A stretch of 31,432 bases of DNA from JAZDFP01 sp043801445 (GTDB lineage: Bacteria; Planctomycetota; MHYJ01; JACQXL01): the NCBI GenBank assembly GCA_043801445.1, contig JAZDMB010000015.1, positions 1 to 31,432 on the forward strand. The letters run 5' to 3'. The stretch's first letter is position 1. Each line of letters starts with the position of its first letter. The position numbers were made by a program, and so were the translations under genes. The notes under the pieces are model-generated. The model saw nothing but the letters and a program-made list of their open reading frames with translations, made no database searches and was not told the DNA's origin. Positions 15,564 through 23,660 of this stretch are shown here, piece by piece.

Positions 15564-17324
15564 TTAATAATCCATATCCATACCGCCCATGCCACCTGGC
15601 ATACCACCCATTCCTCCCATACCGCCCATTCCTCCCATACCGCCCATTCCTCCCATGCCACCCATTCCTCCCATGCCACCTGGCATACCGCCCATTCCTC
15701 CCATACCACCGGCACCAGGCATACCCGGCATTGCCGATTGTTCTTCTTTAATGTCTGTTATGGCAGCATCACTTGTCAAGAGTAATTCAGCGACAGATGA
15801 AGCATTAATTAGTGCGTATCGTTCAACTTTAACAGGGTCAAGTATTCCGGCATTGACCATATTTTTAAACTTTTCCGTGAGGATATCATAACCCCAATTA
15901 GGGTCATTATTATTTTTTATTTTATGTAAAATAACAGATGGTTCCGCACCGCTATTTTCTATTAATTGACGGAAGGGTGTTTCCAGCGCTTTACAAACTA
16001 TTTCCAATCCTATTTTCTCATCACCTTCCAAATCAAGTGGTGCCGGGGTTAATAGTTTTGATAATCTAAGCAAAGAGACTCCACCGCCGGGAACAACGCC
16101 TTCTTCAAGTGCTGCTTTAACTGCGGCTAATGCCGATTCCGCTCGGTTTTTCTTTTCTTTCATTTCCACCTCGGTTGCGGCTCCGATATTAACCTGAGCA
16201 ATACCGCCGCTAAAACGGGCTATTCTTTCCTGCAATTTCTCGCGGTCATAATCAGAATCAGTCTTTTCCATTTCCGCTTTTAGTTTCTTAATACGTTCCT
16301 GGATCTTTTTATCCGAGCCCGCACCTTCAATAATAGTAGTATTTTCTGCATCAATGATTACTTTTTTGGCTCGTCCCAAAGAACTGATTTTTAATTTTTC
16401 CAGGTTAATACCGAGGTCTTTGAAGATAGCTTCGCCACCGGTTAATATAGCAATATCTTCAAGCATTTCTTTGCGACGGTCTCCGTAACCGGGCGCTTTA
16501 ACCGCGGCACATCCTACAATCCCTTTAGTTTTGTTTATAACTAAAGTTGCTAACGCATCCGATTCTATATCTTCCGCTATGATTAAAAGGTTCTTTTTTG
16601 CCTCAGCCATTTTTTCCAGAAGAGGAATTAATTCTGTGGCTGATGACAATTTTTCCTCATAGATAAAAATATAAGGTTCTTTTAATACGACTTGCATATG
16701 TTCCTGGTCGGTAATAAAATACGGTGAGACGTATCCCCGGTCAAATTGCATTCCCTCCACGATTTTCACTTCTGTTTCTATGCCCTTTCCGTCATCAATA
16801 GTAATAACACCGTCCTTTGTGACTTTTACCATGGCATCAGCAATGGTTTTACCGATAACATTATCATTGTTAGCGGCAGATGTGGCAATCTGATAAATCA
16901 TTTCATTAGTAGATACGGGAATTGCCATTTTCTTTAGTTCGGTGACTAAATAATCAACCGTTTTTTTGATACCGCGGCTGATGGCCATTACGCTGGCGCC
17001 AGCCACAATATATTTTAATCCTTCAGAAAAGATTGCTTCAGTAAGAATCGCAGTAGTTTTAGTGCCATCACCCGTCCGGTCATTCGTTTTGGAAGTAGCT
17101 TCTTTAATTAGTTGGGCTGCTAAATTTTCATAGGGATTTTGTAATTCTATTTCATCCACCACCGAATCACCGTCTCTGGTAATATTAGGACCGCCCCAGC
17201 CGCGGTCGATCATAACATTGTGCCCTCTTGGACCATAGGTATATCTTATTGACCGTACTGTTTTAGATATACCTTTTTTTACTGAATCACGTAATATATC
17301 ATCAAAATGCATTTCTTTTGCCAT
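15564..17324 (-). CDS. groEL: Chaperonin GroEL paralogue with very long Gly-Gly-Met tail (groEL1)
   Basis: 586 residues, first gene of the chaperone operon. The fold is complete: TYGPRGHNV, Asp51 (RDG), GDGTKTT with Asp86, PGGG, and GILDPVK. As in groEL2, the residue matching E. coli Asp398 is changed, here to Ser397 (AESAL), and the Thr90 position is Lys89. The C-terminal 55 residues (532-586) are almost entirely Gly, Met and Pro, with 14 GGM units and a DMDY end; most GroEL tails are about 13 residues with four GGM. The tail projects into the ring cavity in known GroELs, so a longer one would reduce or re-line that space. The Shine-Dalgarno is GAGGGAGGGTGA. A promoter lies at 17421-17449; no CIRCE element was seen. 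Confidence 0.94.
   Translation of the reverse strand: MAKEMHFDDILRDSVKKGISKTVRSIRYTYGPRGHNVMIDRGWGGPNITRDGDSVVDEIELQNPYENLAAQLIKEATSKTNDRTGDGTKTTAILTEAIFSEGLKYIVAGASVMAISRGIKKTVDYLVTELKKMAIPVSTNEMIYQIATSAANNDNVIGKTIADAMVKVTKDGVITIDDGKGIETEVKIVEGMQFDRGYVSPYFITDQEHMQVVLKEPYIFIYEEKLSSATELIPLLEKMAEAKKNLLIIAEDIESDALATLVINKTKGIVGCAAVKAPGYGDRRKEMLEDIAILTGGEAIFKDLGINLEKLKISSLGRAKKVIIDAENTTIIEGAGSDKKIQERIKKLKAEMEKTDSDYDREKLQERIARFSGGIAQVNIGAATEVEMKEKKNRAESALAAVKAALEEGVVPGGGVSLLRLSKLLTPAPLDLEGDEKIGLEIVCKALETPFRQLIENSGAEPSVILHKIKNNNDPNWGYDILTEKFKNMVNAGILDPVKVERYALINASSVAELLLTSDAAITDIKEEQSAMPGMPGAGGMGGMGGMPGGMGGMGGMGGMGGMGGMGGMGGMGGMPGGMGGMDMDY
15582..15715. repeat. Minisatellite encoding the GroEL1 GGM tail
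   Basis: Near-identical 9-bp and 18-bp units of the type CCCATTCCTCCCATACCG run through the 3' end of groEL1. They encode the GGM repeats and keep the reading frame, so the copy number, and hence tail length, could change by slippage. Confidence 0.85.
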
Positions 17325-17420
17325 ATTTCACCCTCCCTCTAAACTTTTATTATTTCACAAGAATAGACTTCAATATAATATATGCACCGAATTACATTTT
17401 ATATGCAATTGGAACATATA

Positions 17421-17449
17421 TTTATATAAAACTGATTGGGATTTGTCAA
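17421..17449 (-). promoter_or_regulatory. Sigma70-type promoter of the groEL1-groES-groEL2-dnaJ-grpE operon
   Basis: On the minus strand TTGACA (17449-17444) and TATAAA (17426-17421) are separated by 17 bp. Transcription would begin near 17414, about 90 nt ahead of groEL1. No CIRCE (TTAGCACTC/GAGTGCTAA) was found, so heat control, if any, uses another mechanism. Confidence 0.7.
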
Positions 17450-17464
17450 GAAAATGATTTGACC

Positions 17465-18595
17465 TTACGATATATATTTTTCGTAGACACGATATTTTTT
17501 ATATACTTTAGCTCCAAGCGAGTTTAAAATACGATTCATCATTATATTATCCTCCAAAATCCATGAAAGCTCTGCTTTTTGATAACCTTTTTTAAATCCC
17601 CTTTTTATAGTTTCCAGATAAAAAACTATATCAAGCCCTCTTTTTTGATACTGATGAACCACTCCCATCGTCATAAGCCTCATGGTTTTTATCTTTGATT
17701 TGCCTAAAATAAAGTGGAAGATACCAAATGGGAGTAATCTGCCGTTAACCTTTTTGATTATCTGATTATAATCAGGCAGGGCCATAGAAAAACCGGCCGG
17801 GTTACCGTCAATCTCAGCAATTAATACGAAATCAGGATCAATTACTTTCCTCATATCATTTGCCAGATAATCAAATTCTTCTTCAGTCATTGGTACAAAC
17901 CCCCAATTTTTACTCCAGGCATTGTTATAGATTTCTTTAATAACACCAATATCTCTAAAAATATTTTTCATATCAAGACATCTAATCTTAACTGATTTAT
18001 CTGATAGTACTTTTTGAGAAAGACGTTCTAAACGCGGCAGTTTCCCTGCGATTGACTGGTCGGCGCAATACGCGTAAAGATCTTTTACTTTTTTTAATCC
18101 TGCGGACTCCAAAAGTTCCGAGTAGTATGGAGGATTATAGGGCATCATAAAAACAGGTGACGAGTCAAATCCTTCTATTAAAAGACCGCAAGTATCATTA
18201 GTGGAGAAATTCATCGGGCCTCTAATGACTTCCATTCCCTTTTCCTTAAGGTATTTAGAGACTGCATCTATTAAATATTGAGCTGCTTCCGGCAAATTTA
18301 TGCTTTCAAAAAATCCAAAGAATCCCGTTTTTTCATCATGGAATTTATTGTGGTTATGGTTGATAATTGCAGCAATACGACCGACCGGTTTTTTATTTTG
18401 ATATAATAAAAATAGGATTATTTCCGCATATTTATGAAAAGGATGAACAGCGGGATTGAATATTTTTTTATCTTCGCTGATAAGAGGCGGAACCCAATAA
18501 GAGTCATTTTTATAAATTCGGCTTGACCAGGGAAATAAAATAAACTCATTCCATACTTTTGATGGAGTTTGTTTGAGAGTAAAATCTTCTTTCAT
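17465..18595 (-). CDS. GNAT-like acyltransferase family protein (unknown substrate)
   Basis: 376 residues. It resembles a widespread family of long GNAT-type proteins annotated only as N-acetyltransferase-like. Visible marks are SRIYKNDSYWVPPL near residue 25, GRIAAIINHNHN near 72, an MEVIRGPMNFSTND stretch near 120, and a C-terminal acetyl-CoA-fold part with TMGVVHQYQKRGLDIVFY and AELSWILEDNIMMNRILNSLGAKVYKKYRVYEK. The QKRG segment fits the GNAT pyrophosphate-binding loop. No signal peptide; cytoplasmic. It starts 5 bp downstream of the parvulin gene, so the two are co-transcribed. Substrate is unknown. Confidence 0.75.
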   Translation of the reverse strand: MKEDFTLKQTPSKVWNEFILFPWSSRIYKNDSYWVPPLISEDKKIFNPAVHPFHKYAEIILFLLYQNKKPVGRIAAIINHNHNKFHDEKTGFFGFFESINLPEAAQYLIDAVSKYLKEKGMEVIRGPMNFSTNDTCGLLIEGFDSSPVFMMPYNPPYYSELLESAGLKKVKDLYAYCADQSIAGKLPRLERLSQKVLSDKSVKIRCLDMKNIFRDIGVIKEIYNNAWSKNWGFVPMTEEEFDYLANDMRKVIDPDFVLIAEIDGNPAGFSMALPDYNQIIKKVNGRLLPFGIFHFILGKSKIKTMRLMTMGVVHQYQKRGLDIVFYLETIKRGFKKGYQKAELSWILEDNIMMNRILNSLGAKVYKKYRVYEKYIS

Positions 18596-18600
18596 TGTCT

Positions 18601-19557
18601 TTAGTCTTTTTCTATCTGAATACTGGCTTCCTTCAATAGCTTTTCCTTTATAACTTCAGCTCCCTGTCTGATTTTCTGGTTAACTAATATTCTTTTTATT
18701 TCTTCTTGAATTTCCGGTGTTGCAAAATCTGACTGGGAAGTTATCTTGTCTTCTATTTTTACAATAATAATATTTTTATCGGTAATAATAGCCGGACTGA
18801 TTTCGCCGATTTTTAATGAGTAAATGATTTTTTCTAATTCAGGGATAAAAGACCCCCTTTCCGCCCAGTCCCAAAGACCGCCATTTTCAGCTTTGATATC
18901 AGAATATTGACGGGCAAGTTTATCAAAATCATCTCCTTTTTCCAATTGGTTAACAATTCTTTCGGCAAGTTCTTTTGTTTCAGCAACCGCTCTGGATTCG
19001 CTGACCTTAAGAATAATCTGCCGTGTTTTTATCCGTTCTGATTTCGCAAATCTTTCCTTATTAGTCTCAAAATACTCTCGCATTTCTTTGGGTGATACAA
19101 CTATATCAATAATAAAATCAGCTTTTGTGTCCCCTGTTAATTTGTAAGAACCTATTTTACTCCGAATGTACTTATCTCTCAATAACTGTTCCTTTAATTC
19201 ATTACGAAAATCCTCAAGTGATATTCCCAACGGTTGAATAATGTTTTCCAGAAAGGCATCCAAGGAACCGAAATTGGAAAGGCGTTCCTGAAATTCCCTT
19301 TCCAGTTCCTCGTCAGATACCTTAATGCTATCTTTAATGGCTTGACGGGTTATGAGCTTATCTTCAAGCAATGTTTGAAGGGCAATTTGATTGCTTTGGT
19401 TTATAATTATTGCCCGCCTTGATACTTCTCGAGAGGTAATAATGTCATTATTTACTCGAGCTACAATTCGTCCCGAACTAAACGATGAATTGTCCTGGGC
19501 GTTTAATGAAAAATAAAACAACAAAAAATATACCGGAACCAATATGAAATATCGCAT
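18601..19557 (-). CDS. Periplasmic peptidyl-prolyl cis-trans isomerase, SurA/PrsA-like parvulin
   Basis: About 318 residues from the chosen start. A signal peptide (MRYFILVPVYFLLFYFSLNAQ) is followed by a SurA-type N-terminal helical domain (ARVNNDIITSREVSRR) and a parvulin domain with IKTRQIILKV, a YSD-x(4)-NGG-x-W segment and GEISPAII. It should assist folding of exported or outer-membrane proteins. An in-frame ATG 57 bp further upstream (19614) was rejected because it lies in a likely promoter -35 box and would hide the signal peptide. AAAGG precedes the chosen start. Confidence 0.85.
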   Translation of the reverse strand: MRYFILVPVYFLLFYFSLNAQDNSSFSSGRIVARVNNDIITSREVSRRAIIINQSNQIALQTLLEDKLITRQAIKDSIKVSDEELEREFQERLSNFGSLDAFLENIIQPLGISLEDFRNELKEQLLRDKYIRSKIGSYKLTGDTKADFIIDIVVSPKEMREYFETNKERFAKSERIKTRQIILKVSESRAVAETKELAERIVNQLEKGDDFDKLARQYSDIKAENGGLWDWAERGSFIPELEKIIYSLKIGEISPAIITDKNIIIVKIEDKITSQSDFATPEIQEEIKRILVNQKIRQGAEVIKEKLLKEASIQIEKD

Positions 19558-19585
19558 AATAATTATTGTACCTTTATATATATCC

Positions 19586-19614
19586 TTTCTATCACTCAAA
19601 AAAGATGTTGTCAA
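19586..19614 (-). promoter_or_regulatory. Candidate promoter of the parvulin-GNAT pair
   Basis: On the minus strand TTGACA (19614-19609) and TAGAAA (19591-19586) are 17 bp apart. A start at the downstream ATG (19557) gives a leader of about 20 nt with AAAGG. A TATATA a few bases later is an alternative -10. Confidence 0.5.
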
Positions 19615-19713
19615 GTTAAAGTTTTCGGGTTAATTTACCGATTATTAGAATACCATTAATGAATAATAACTTGATAATACACTTCTATTTATAAAAACAA
19701 GGAGAATGCTCTT

Positions 19714-20289
19714 ATGTCCAGAAGAAAAAAAATAATAATTATCGGCCTCGTTTTTGTAGTTTCAATTTTCTTTTATATGATTATTGCAAAAACTGGTGGA
19801 CCGGAAAAACCAATCGACCTATTAAATGACCAAAATTCTTTTGAGGGAATGAATTCTACAGACATCAAAGAAGATAATTTATTGGAATTACAATTCTCTA
19901 ATGCCGGAGTTCAAAAGTCGGCAACAAATCCAAGCCCCATAATAGTTGATAAGGCGGTAGTTTGTTTAGATATTCGCGATAGAATGCCGGTGCAGGAAAC
20001 CCAACGAATCGGGTCTAATTCCGGGACAATTTTCTGCTGGTCGATATTATTGAATGGCGAAGGCAAAAAAATCCGTTACATTTGGAATATCGGTGAAAAT
20101 GTTACGACCAGCCAGTGGTTGTCTATCAGCAGTAATAGATTCCGGGCTTGGTGTCCTAAAAATATTGATTATAAAATGCAAGGTCATGCCCGCGTTGATA
20201 TCGTTGATGAGAACGGTCGGCTTCTTAAAACTATAGAATTTGAAATTATCCCTGCGCGGACTTCAAAATCACATATCAAATACTCTTAA
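19714..20289 (+). CDS. DUF2914-domain membrane-anchored protein
   Basis: 191 residues. An N-terminal membrane segment (KKIIIIGLVFVVSIFFYMII) anchors an extracytoplasmic domain. Residues 85-185 match the DUF2914 pattern: CLDIRDRMPVQE near the start, then an aromatic strand FCWSILLNGEGKKIRYIWNI, RFRAWCPK, and a final strand VDIVDENGRLLKTIEFEI. The family is poorly characterised. The start is supported by AAGGAG ten bases upstream. It is divergent from the parvulin operon and followed in the same direction by the GcvH-like gene, 149 bp on. Confidence 0.8.
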   Translation: MSRRKKIIIIGLVFVVSIFFYMIIAKTGGPEKPIDLLNDQNSFEGMNSTDIKEDNLLELQFSNAGVQKSATNPSPIIVDKAVVCLDIRDRMPVQETQRIGSNSGTIFCWSILLNGEGKKIRYIWNIGENVTTSQWLSISSNRFRAWCPKNIDYKMQGHARVDIVDENGRLLKTIEFEIIPARTSKSHIKYS

Positions 20290-20437
20290 TAATATAATTT
20301 AGAATAGTATAAAAAATCTTGACAGAAAGACTAAATTTTATTTTCCCTGACTGCGACAAGAAGATGTAAAGCAGATTTAGCGAATAAATATTAACTATCA
20401 ATTATATTTTCTGCGCCGAATGAGGTAAGGATAAAAT

Positions 20438-20875
20438 ATGAAAATAAAAAGACCAAAAGATATATATTATTCCGAGCACCATTTGTGGTTAAAAATGGAA
20501 GAAAATAATGAAGCGATTATAGGCGTGACCGATTATCTTATCAGAAATATGGAGACAATAAATTCAATTCGGCTTCACAAACCAAAAAGTGTTATTCAGC
20601 AGGATGAGTTTTTATGCGAAATCGATACCGATGAGGGGATTACCACTTTAATATCCCCGGTAAGCGGTAAGGTATTAAATGTCAACGAATCACTTCTAAA
20701 AAATTGCGGTTTGCTATTAGAAGATAATTATGACGAAGGGTGGTTAGTAAAGATAAAACTTTCAGACCCGACAGAATTTGGAATCCTTATTTCTTATGAT
20801 GAGTATAACGAATTTATTGAAAACGAATTAGAGGTATCAGACGAGGAAGAAGAAGAGAAAGATGAGATAGAATAA
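20438..20875 (+). CDS. GcvH-like (glycine cleavage H) protein without the lipoyl lysine
   Basis: 145 residues with the GcvH fold: YYSEHHLWLKMEEN, IGVTDYLIRNMETINSIRL, a SPVSGKVLNVNESL hairpin and EGWLVKIKLSDP. In GcvH the lipoylated Lys lies in the ESVKA motif eight residues before the Pro of SPVSG. Here the equivalent residue is Glu66 (DTDEG) and there is no Lys between residues 50 and 78. It therefore should not carry lipoate and probably does not act in glycine decarboxylation. The C-terminus is a strongly acidic tail. No gcvT/gcvP gene is nearby. The last 62 bp overlap the convergent phosphoesterase gene. Confidence 0.82.
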   Translation: MKIKRPKDIYYSEHHLWLKMEENNEAIIGVTDYLIRNMETINSIRLHKPKSVIQQDEFLCEIDTDEGITTLISPVSGKVLNVNESLLKNCGLLLEDNYDEGWLVKIKLSDPTEFGILISYDEYNEFIENELEVSDEEEEEKDEIE

Positions 20876-21185
20876 TTAAATATCCTTTTACTTTCCGTCC
20901 TTTCACCAAGAAGACCATGCAATTTTTATTATCAACGATTTTTTGATAATATCCTTTATCCCAAATTTTCACCCATCCCCGCCCCCTGGAAATTTCACCT
21001 TCATAATCAAGATACTTCAGTCGATGATTCGGCAGAATCTTTATTTTTTGTATCACTACTTTTGACCCGTATTTTTTAGGCGCCTCGTCAAAAGACCATG
21101 TTTTTAATGTCCCTGATGATTCCAACATTAAATCAAAATGTCTTGTTTTCCTCTTATGATGTTCTTGAATAACAAAACGTAACAT
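20814..21185 (-). CDS. Stand-alone LigD-type 3'-phosphoesterase domain protein
   Basis: About 123 residues, a single domain equivalent to the N-terminal phosphoesterase part of DNA ligase D. The motif FVIQEHHKRKTRHFDLMLE is the family's HxxxxxHxD-type active-site block, and TLKTWSFDEAP follows. GEISRGRGWVKIWDKGYY is also typical. In LigD this domain trims 3' ends during end joining; here polymerase and ligase domains are absent. The start was set to ATG at 21185 because GGGGTGAT, a good anti-SD match, lies 10 nt upstream; a GTG at 21200 overlaps it. It overlaps the convergent GcvH-like gene at its 3' end. Confidence 0.82.
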   Translation of the reverse strand: MLRFVIQEHHKRKTRHFDLMLESSGTLKTWSFDEAPKKYGSKVVIQKIKILPNHRLKYLDYEGEISRGRGWVKIWDKGYYQKIVDNKNCMVFLVKGRKVKGYLIILSHLSLLLPRLIPLIRFQ

Positions 21186-21270
21186 AAAATATATAATCAC
21201 CCCGCCGGGTTAAGTGATAAGAAGAAATAAAGGTTTTGAAAATGCTCTTAAAAATTATCAGGGTCGTTTG

Positions 21271-21825
21271 TTAGGGATTTGATGAGCCATTCGTTATCAA
21301 TGAAGAAGCAATGACTTCATTATCACAATTGTAACATAAAATCTTAGCCCCTTCATTGAATAATATCAAATTATACTTCTGACCGCAACCCAAACAGGTT
21401 ACCTGTCTTTGGTTCTGGAAATCAATAATCTTCTTCAATTGATCGTCAGTAATATATTCTTTTTTAACCATAATTTCTCCTAAACGCAAAAAATGCGCTT
21501 CATTTATCATTAATTGTGTGCCCAGACTTTCCTCTACTTGTTTCTCCGAAGCAAATCCCAACCTGATCGCTAATCTACCGAAAAGGTTCTCCTGCTTAAC
21601 CCGACGTGATTGATTTGTTTTCGCCTGCAGATTTCTCTTTTGAAGACTCACCAAGGCTTGCAATTGAGAATCGGTAATATATTGTTTTTCAACGAATATT
21701 TCACCGAGCGATTTCCACTTAACCCGATTCTTTTGGTCCTCAAGACATTTGGTTAATTGTTCCTGGGTAAGCAGTCGCGTTTTTACTGCAATTTCACCAA
21801 GACTTAAATCTTCTTTTGAAGCCAT
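21271..21825 (-). CDS. MshEN/GspE-N-like repeat protein with C-terminal zinc ribbon
   Basis: 184 residues. Four degenerate helical repeats of the form LGEIxVxKxxITxxQLxxxLxxQ lie at residues 9-31, 40-62, 82-104 and 115-137. They resemble the N-terminal domains of type II secretion/pilus ATPases (GspE/MshE, c-di-GMP-binding in some). The C-terminal part holds two CxxC knuckles, Cys144/Cys147 and Cys164/Cys167, forming a zinc-ribbon. No ATPase domain is present. The start overlaps the 3' end of the NUDIX gene by 22 bp. It may be an adaptor or signalling protein; function is not known. Confidence 0.72.
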   Translation of the reverse strand: MASKEDLSLGEIAVKTRLLTQEQLTKCLEDQKNRVKWKSLGEIFVEKQYITDSQLQALVSLQKRNLQAKTNQSRRVKQENLFGRLAIRLGFASEKQVEESLGTQLMINEAHFLRLGEIMVKKEYITDDQLKKIIDFQNQRQVTCLGCGQKYNLILFNEGAKILCYNCDNEVIASSLITNGSSNP

Positions 21826-22322
21826 AAAATTAATCCGATAAGGCTTTTGGCATCCTTTATTTTATTTTTTTCTATTAGATAGCTAATCTCATCGCTTGAA
21901 AATATTTTGTATTTTACTTTTTCATCGGCGTCAAGTTTTTGAGCCGTAAATATAAGCTTCTCAGCCACATACAAATATAATTTTTCCGTGCAGAAACCGG
22001 GACAACTGTAAAACTCTTTTATTTTCCGTATCTTGCCTGCGCTAAAACCGGTTTCTTCTTCTAACTCTCTTCGGGCGCAGGCATAAGGAGATTCGCCCTT
22101 ATCAATCGTCCCGGCCGGTAATTCCCAAAGATATTTGCCGGTAGGATAACGGTATTGCCTGACCAGAATAACTTGATTTTTGGAAATAAGCGGAATGATT
22201 ACCGACGCGCCCGGATGAACCACAGTCTCGCGTATGAATCGACCATCGGTATCCTTTAATACTGATTTGGAAACACTGAATATCTTTCCTTTAAATACAA
22301 TCTTATTACTGATAACCTGCAT
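21804..22322 (-). CDS. NUDIX hydrolase, ADP-ribose pyrophosphatase-like
   Basis: 172 residues. The full Nudix box GX5EX7REUXEEXGU occurs at residues 71-93 (the Glu residues of RELEEETGF bind Mg2+). The preceding VILVRQYRYPTGKYLWELPAG is characteristic of ADP-ribose pyrophosphatases (NudF/NUDT5 group), which convert ADP-ribose to AMP and ribose 5-phosphate. It starts 2 bp from the aminotransferase stop, so they share a transcript. Confidence 0.88.
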   Translation of the reverse strand: MQVISNKIVFKGKIFSVSKSVLKDTDGRFIRETVVHPGASVIIPLISKNQVILVRQYRYPTGKYLWELPAGTIDKGESPYACARRELEEETGFSAGKIRKIKEFYSCPGFCTEKLYLYVAEKLIFTAQKLDADEKVKYKIFSSDEISYLIEKNKIKDAKSLIGLILWLQKKI

Positions 22323-22324
22323 AA

Positions 22325-23512
22325 TTAGAAATGCTTCATATTCTGAAGTCGTTTAATAGCCCTTAGCAGCTCTGATTCAGGGGATGTCAGGGAAATTCTG
22401 ATGTAACCTTCGCCGTATTTGCCGAACCCGACACCCGGTGTGATATGTATGAATAATTTGGTTAACAGATATTCTGAAAATTCCATAGAAGAATTCCATT
22501 TCGGAGGCACCGGCACCCAGACATAAAATGTTGCTTCTGGAATCATCGGATTAAAGCCGATTTTCCTTAGGCCCTTTATTACCAAATCACGCCTGTGCTT
22601 ATAAATACTTCTGGTTTTCTGCAATTCTGCTTTTGTTTGAGCAATATTTTCGGTTAATACCCTCGCGACGGCCAGTTGGATTGCCATAAAAACACCAGAA
22701 TCGGCATTCGTCTTCATCTGTCCGAGCGCTTCGATTATTTGCCGGTTACCCGCCGCCCAGCCGATTCTCCAGCCGGCAATATTGAGCGTTTTACTGAAAG
22801 AATTTATTTCTATCCCGACTTCTTTAGCTCCTTTTACAGAAAGAAACGATACGGGCGGAGTATTATTAAAATAAATTTCACTGTATGCCGCATCCTGGCA
22901 GACAGCGATATTATATTTCTTGGCAAATCTTATTACTTCCTCATAGAAACCCTTGGGCGCATCAGCACTGGTCGGATTATGCGGATAGTTTAAGAACATC
23001 AGTTTGGTCTTTCTGGCAACAGACGGCTTGATAGACTTGAGGTCGGGCAGAAATTTATTTTCTTTGGTTAACGGCATATCAATCGGGATACCGCCTGCGA
23101 TTGTCACGGCTGAACGATAACACGGGAAACAAGGATTGGGCACCAGAACAAATTCGCCCGGATTAACCAATGCCATAGTCAGGTGCATGATACCTTCTTT
23201 GGAACCGACTAAAGACCAAACCTCGTTAACAGGATCAATCTGAATATCTTTCTGTTTATACCAGAAAGAAAGCGCATTGCAAAAATCGCGTATTCCCTTA
23301 TAAGGCGGATAACGGTGGATATTAGGTTCTTTCAATGCCTCTATCAGATGGCGTTTAAGTCTTGAAGAAGGACGCAAGTCCGGGTCGCCTACCGAAAGGT
23401 CAATCAGGTCGCCGCCTTTATCCTTGACCGCGTCTCTCTTAAGATCAAAATGGGCAAACATATAAGGCGGCAGTTTTATCAGCCGGTCCGCCTTGATATT
23501 TTTTATTTCCAT
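22325..23512 (-). CDS. PLP-dependent aminotransferase, LL-diaminopimelate aminotransferase-like
   Basis: 395 residues, fold-type I class I/II. The PLP Lys is Lys241 in SFSKTLNIAGWR; Asn179 lies in NYPHNPTS and the DxAY motif is D207-Y210. The conserved carboxylate-binding Arg lies near the C-terminus (GYIRISL). YPPYKGIRDFC and VGDPDLRP are typical of DapL/LL-DAP aminotransferases that make LL-diaminopimelate from tetrahydrodipicolinate for lysine and peptidoglycan. Other aminotransferases of the same group cannot be excluded. It is the first gene of a three-gene run with the NUDIX and repeat/zinc-ribbon genes. Confidence 0.85.
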   Translation of the reverse strand: MEIKNIKADRLIKLPPYMFAHFDLKRDAVKDKGGDLIDLSVGDPDLRPSSRLKRHLIEALKEPNIHRYPPYKGIRDFCNALSFWYKQKDIQIDPVNEVWSLVGSKEGIMHLTMALVNPGEFVLVPNPCFPCYRSAVTIAGGIPIDMPLTKENKFLPDLKSIKPSVARKTKLMFLNYPHNPTSADAPKGFYEEVIRFAKKYNIAVCQDAAYSEIYFNNTPPVSFLSVKGAKEVGIEINSFSKTLNIAGWRIGWAAGNRQIIEALGQMKTNADSGVFMAIQLAVARVLTENIAQTKAELQKTRSIYKHRRDLVIKGLRKIGFNPMIPEATFYVWVPVPPKWNSSMEFSEYLLTKLFIHITPGVGFGKYGEGYIRISLTSPESELLRAIKRLQNMKHF

Positions 23513-23546
23513 ATAACTTGACTATTAGGATAATAGGTATAGAAAA

Positions 23547-23617
23547 TACCCCCACGGGGATTCGAACCCCGGTCCTAAGACTGAGAATCTTATATCCTGC
23601 CGCTAGACGATGGGGGC
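23547..23617 (-). tRNA. tRNA-Glu (CUC anticodon)
   Basis: 71-nt cloverleaf: 7-bp acceptor (with a G1-U72 pair), D arm GUCU/GGAU, anticodon stem UAAGA/UCUUA with loop UUCUCAG giving CUC, and a T arm CGGGG/CCCCG with loop UUCGAAU. CCA is not encoded. It reads GAG. It follows tRNA-Gln by 43 bp and is probably in the same transcript. Confidence 0.93.
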
Positions 23618-23660
23618 GGTTTTAACCCAGCCCCTGCGTTCAGAGGCCGGGTTGATTTAT

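Noticed and set aside
17325..17460. CIRCE heat-shock element ahead of groEL1
   Set aside because: No TTAGCACTC/GAGTGCTAA pair was found; only a standard promoter is visible.
19558..19614. Longer N-terminus for the parvulin protein
   Set aside because: The upstream ATG overlaps the -35 box TTGACA and would bury the signal peptide inside the protein.
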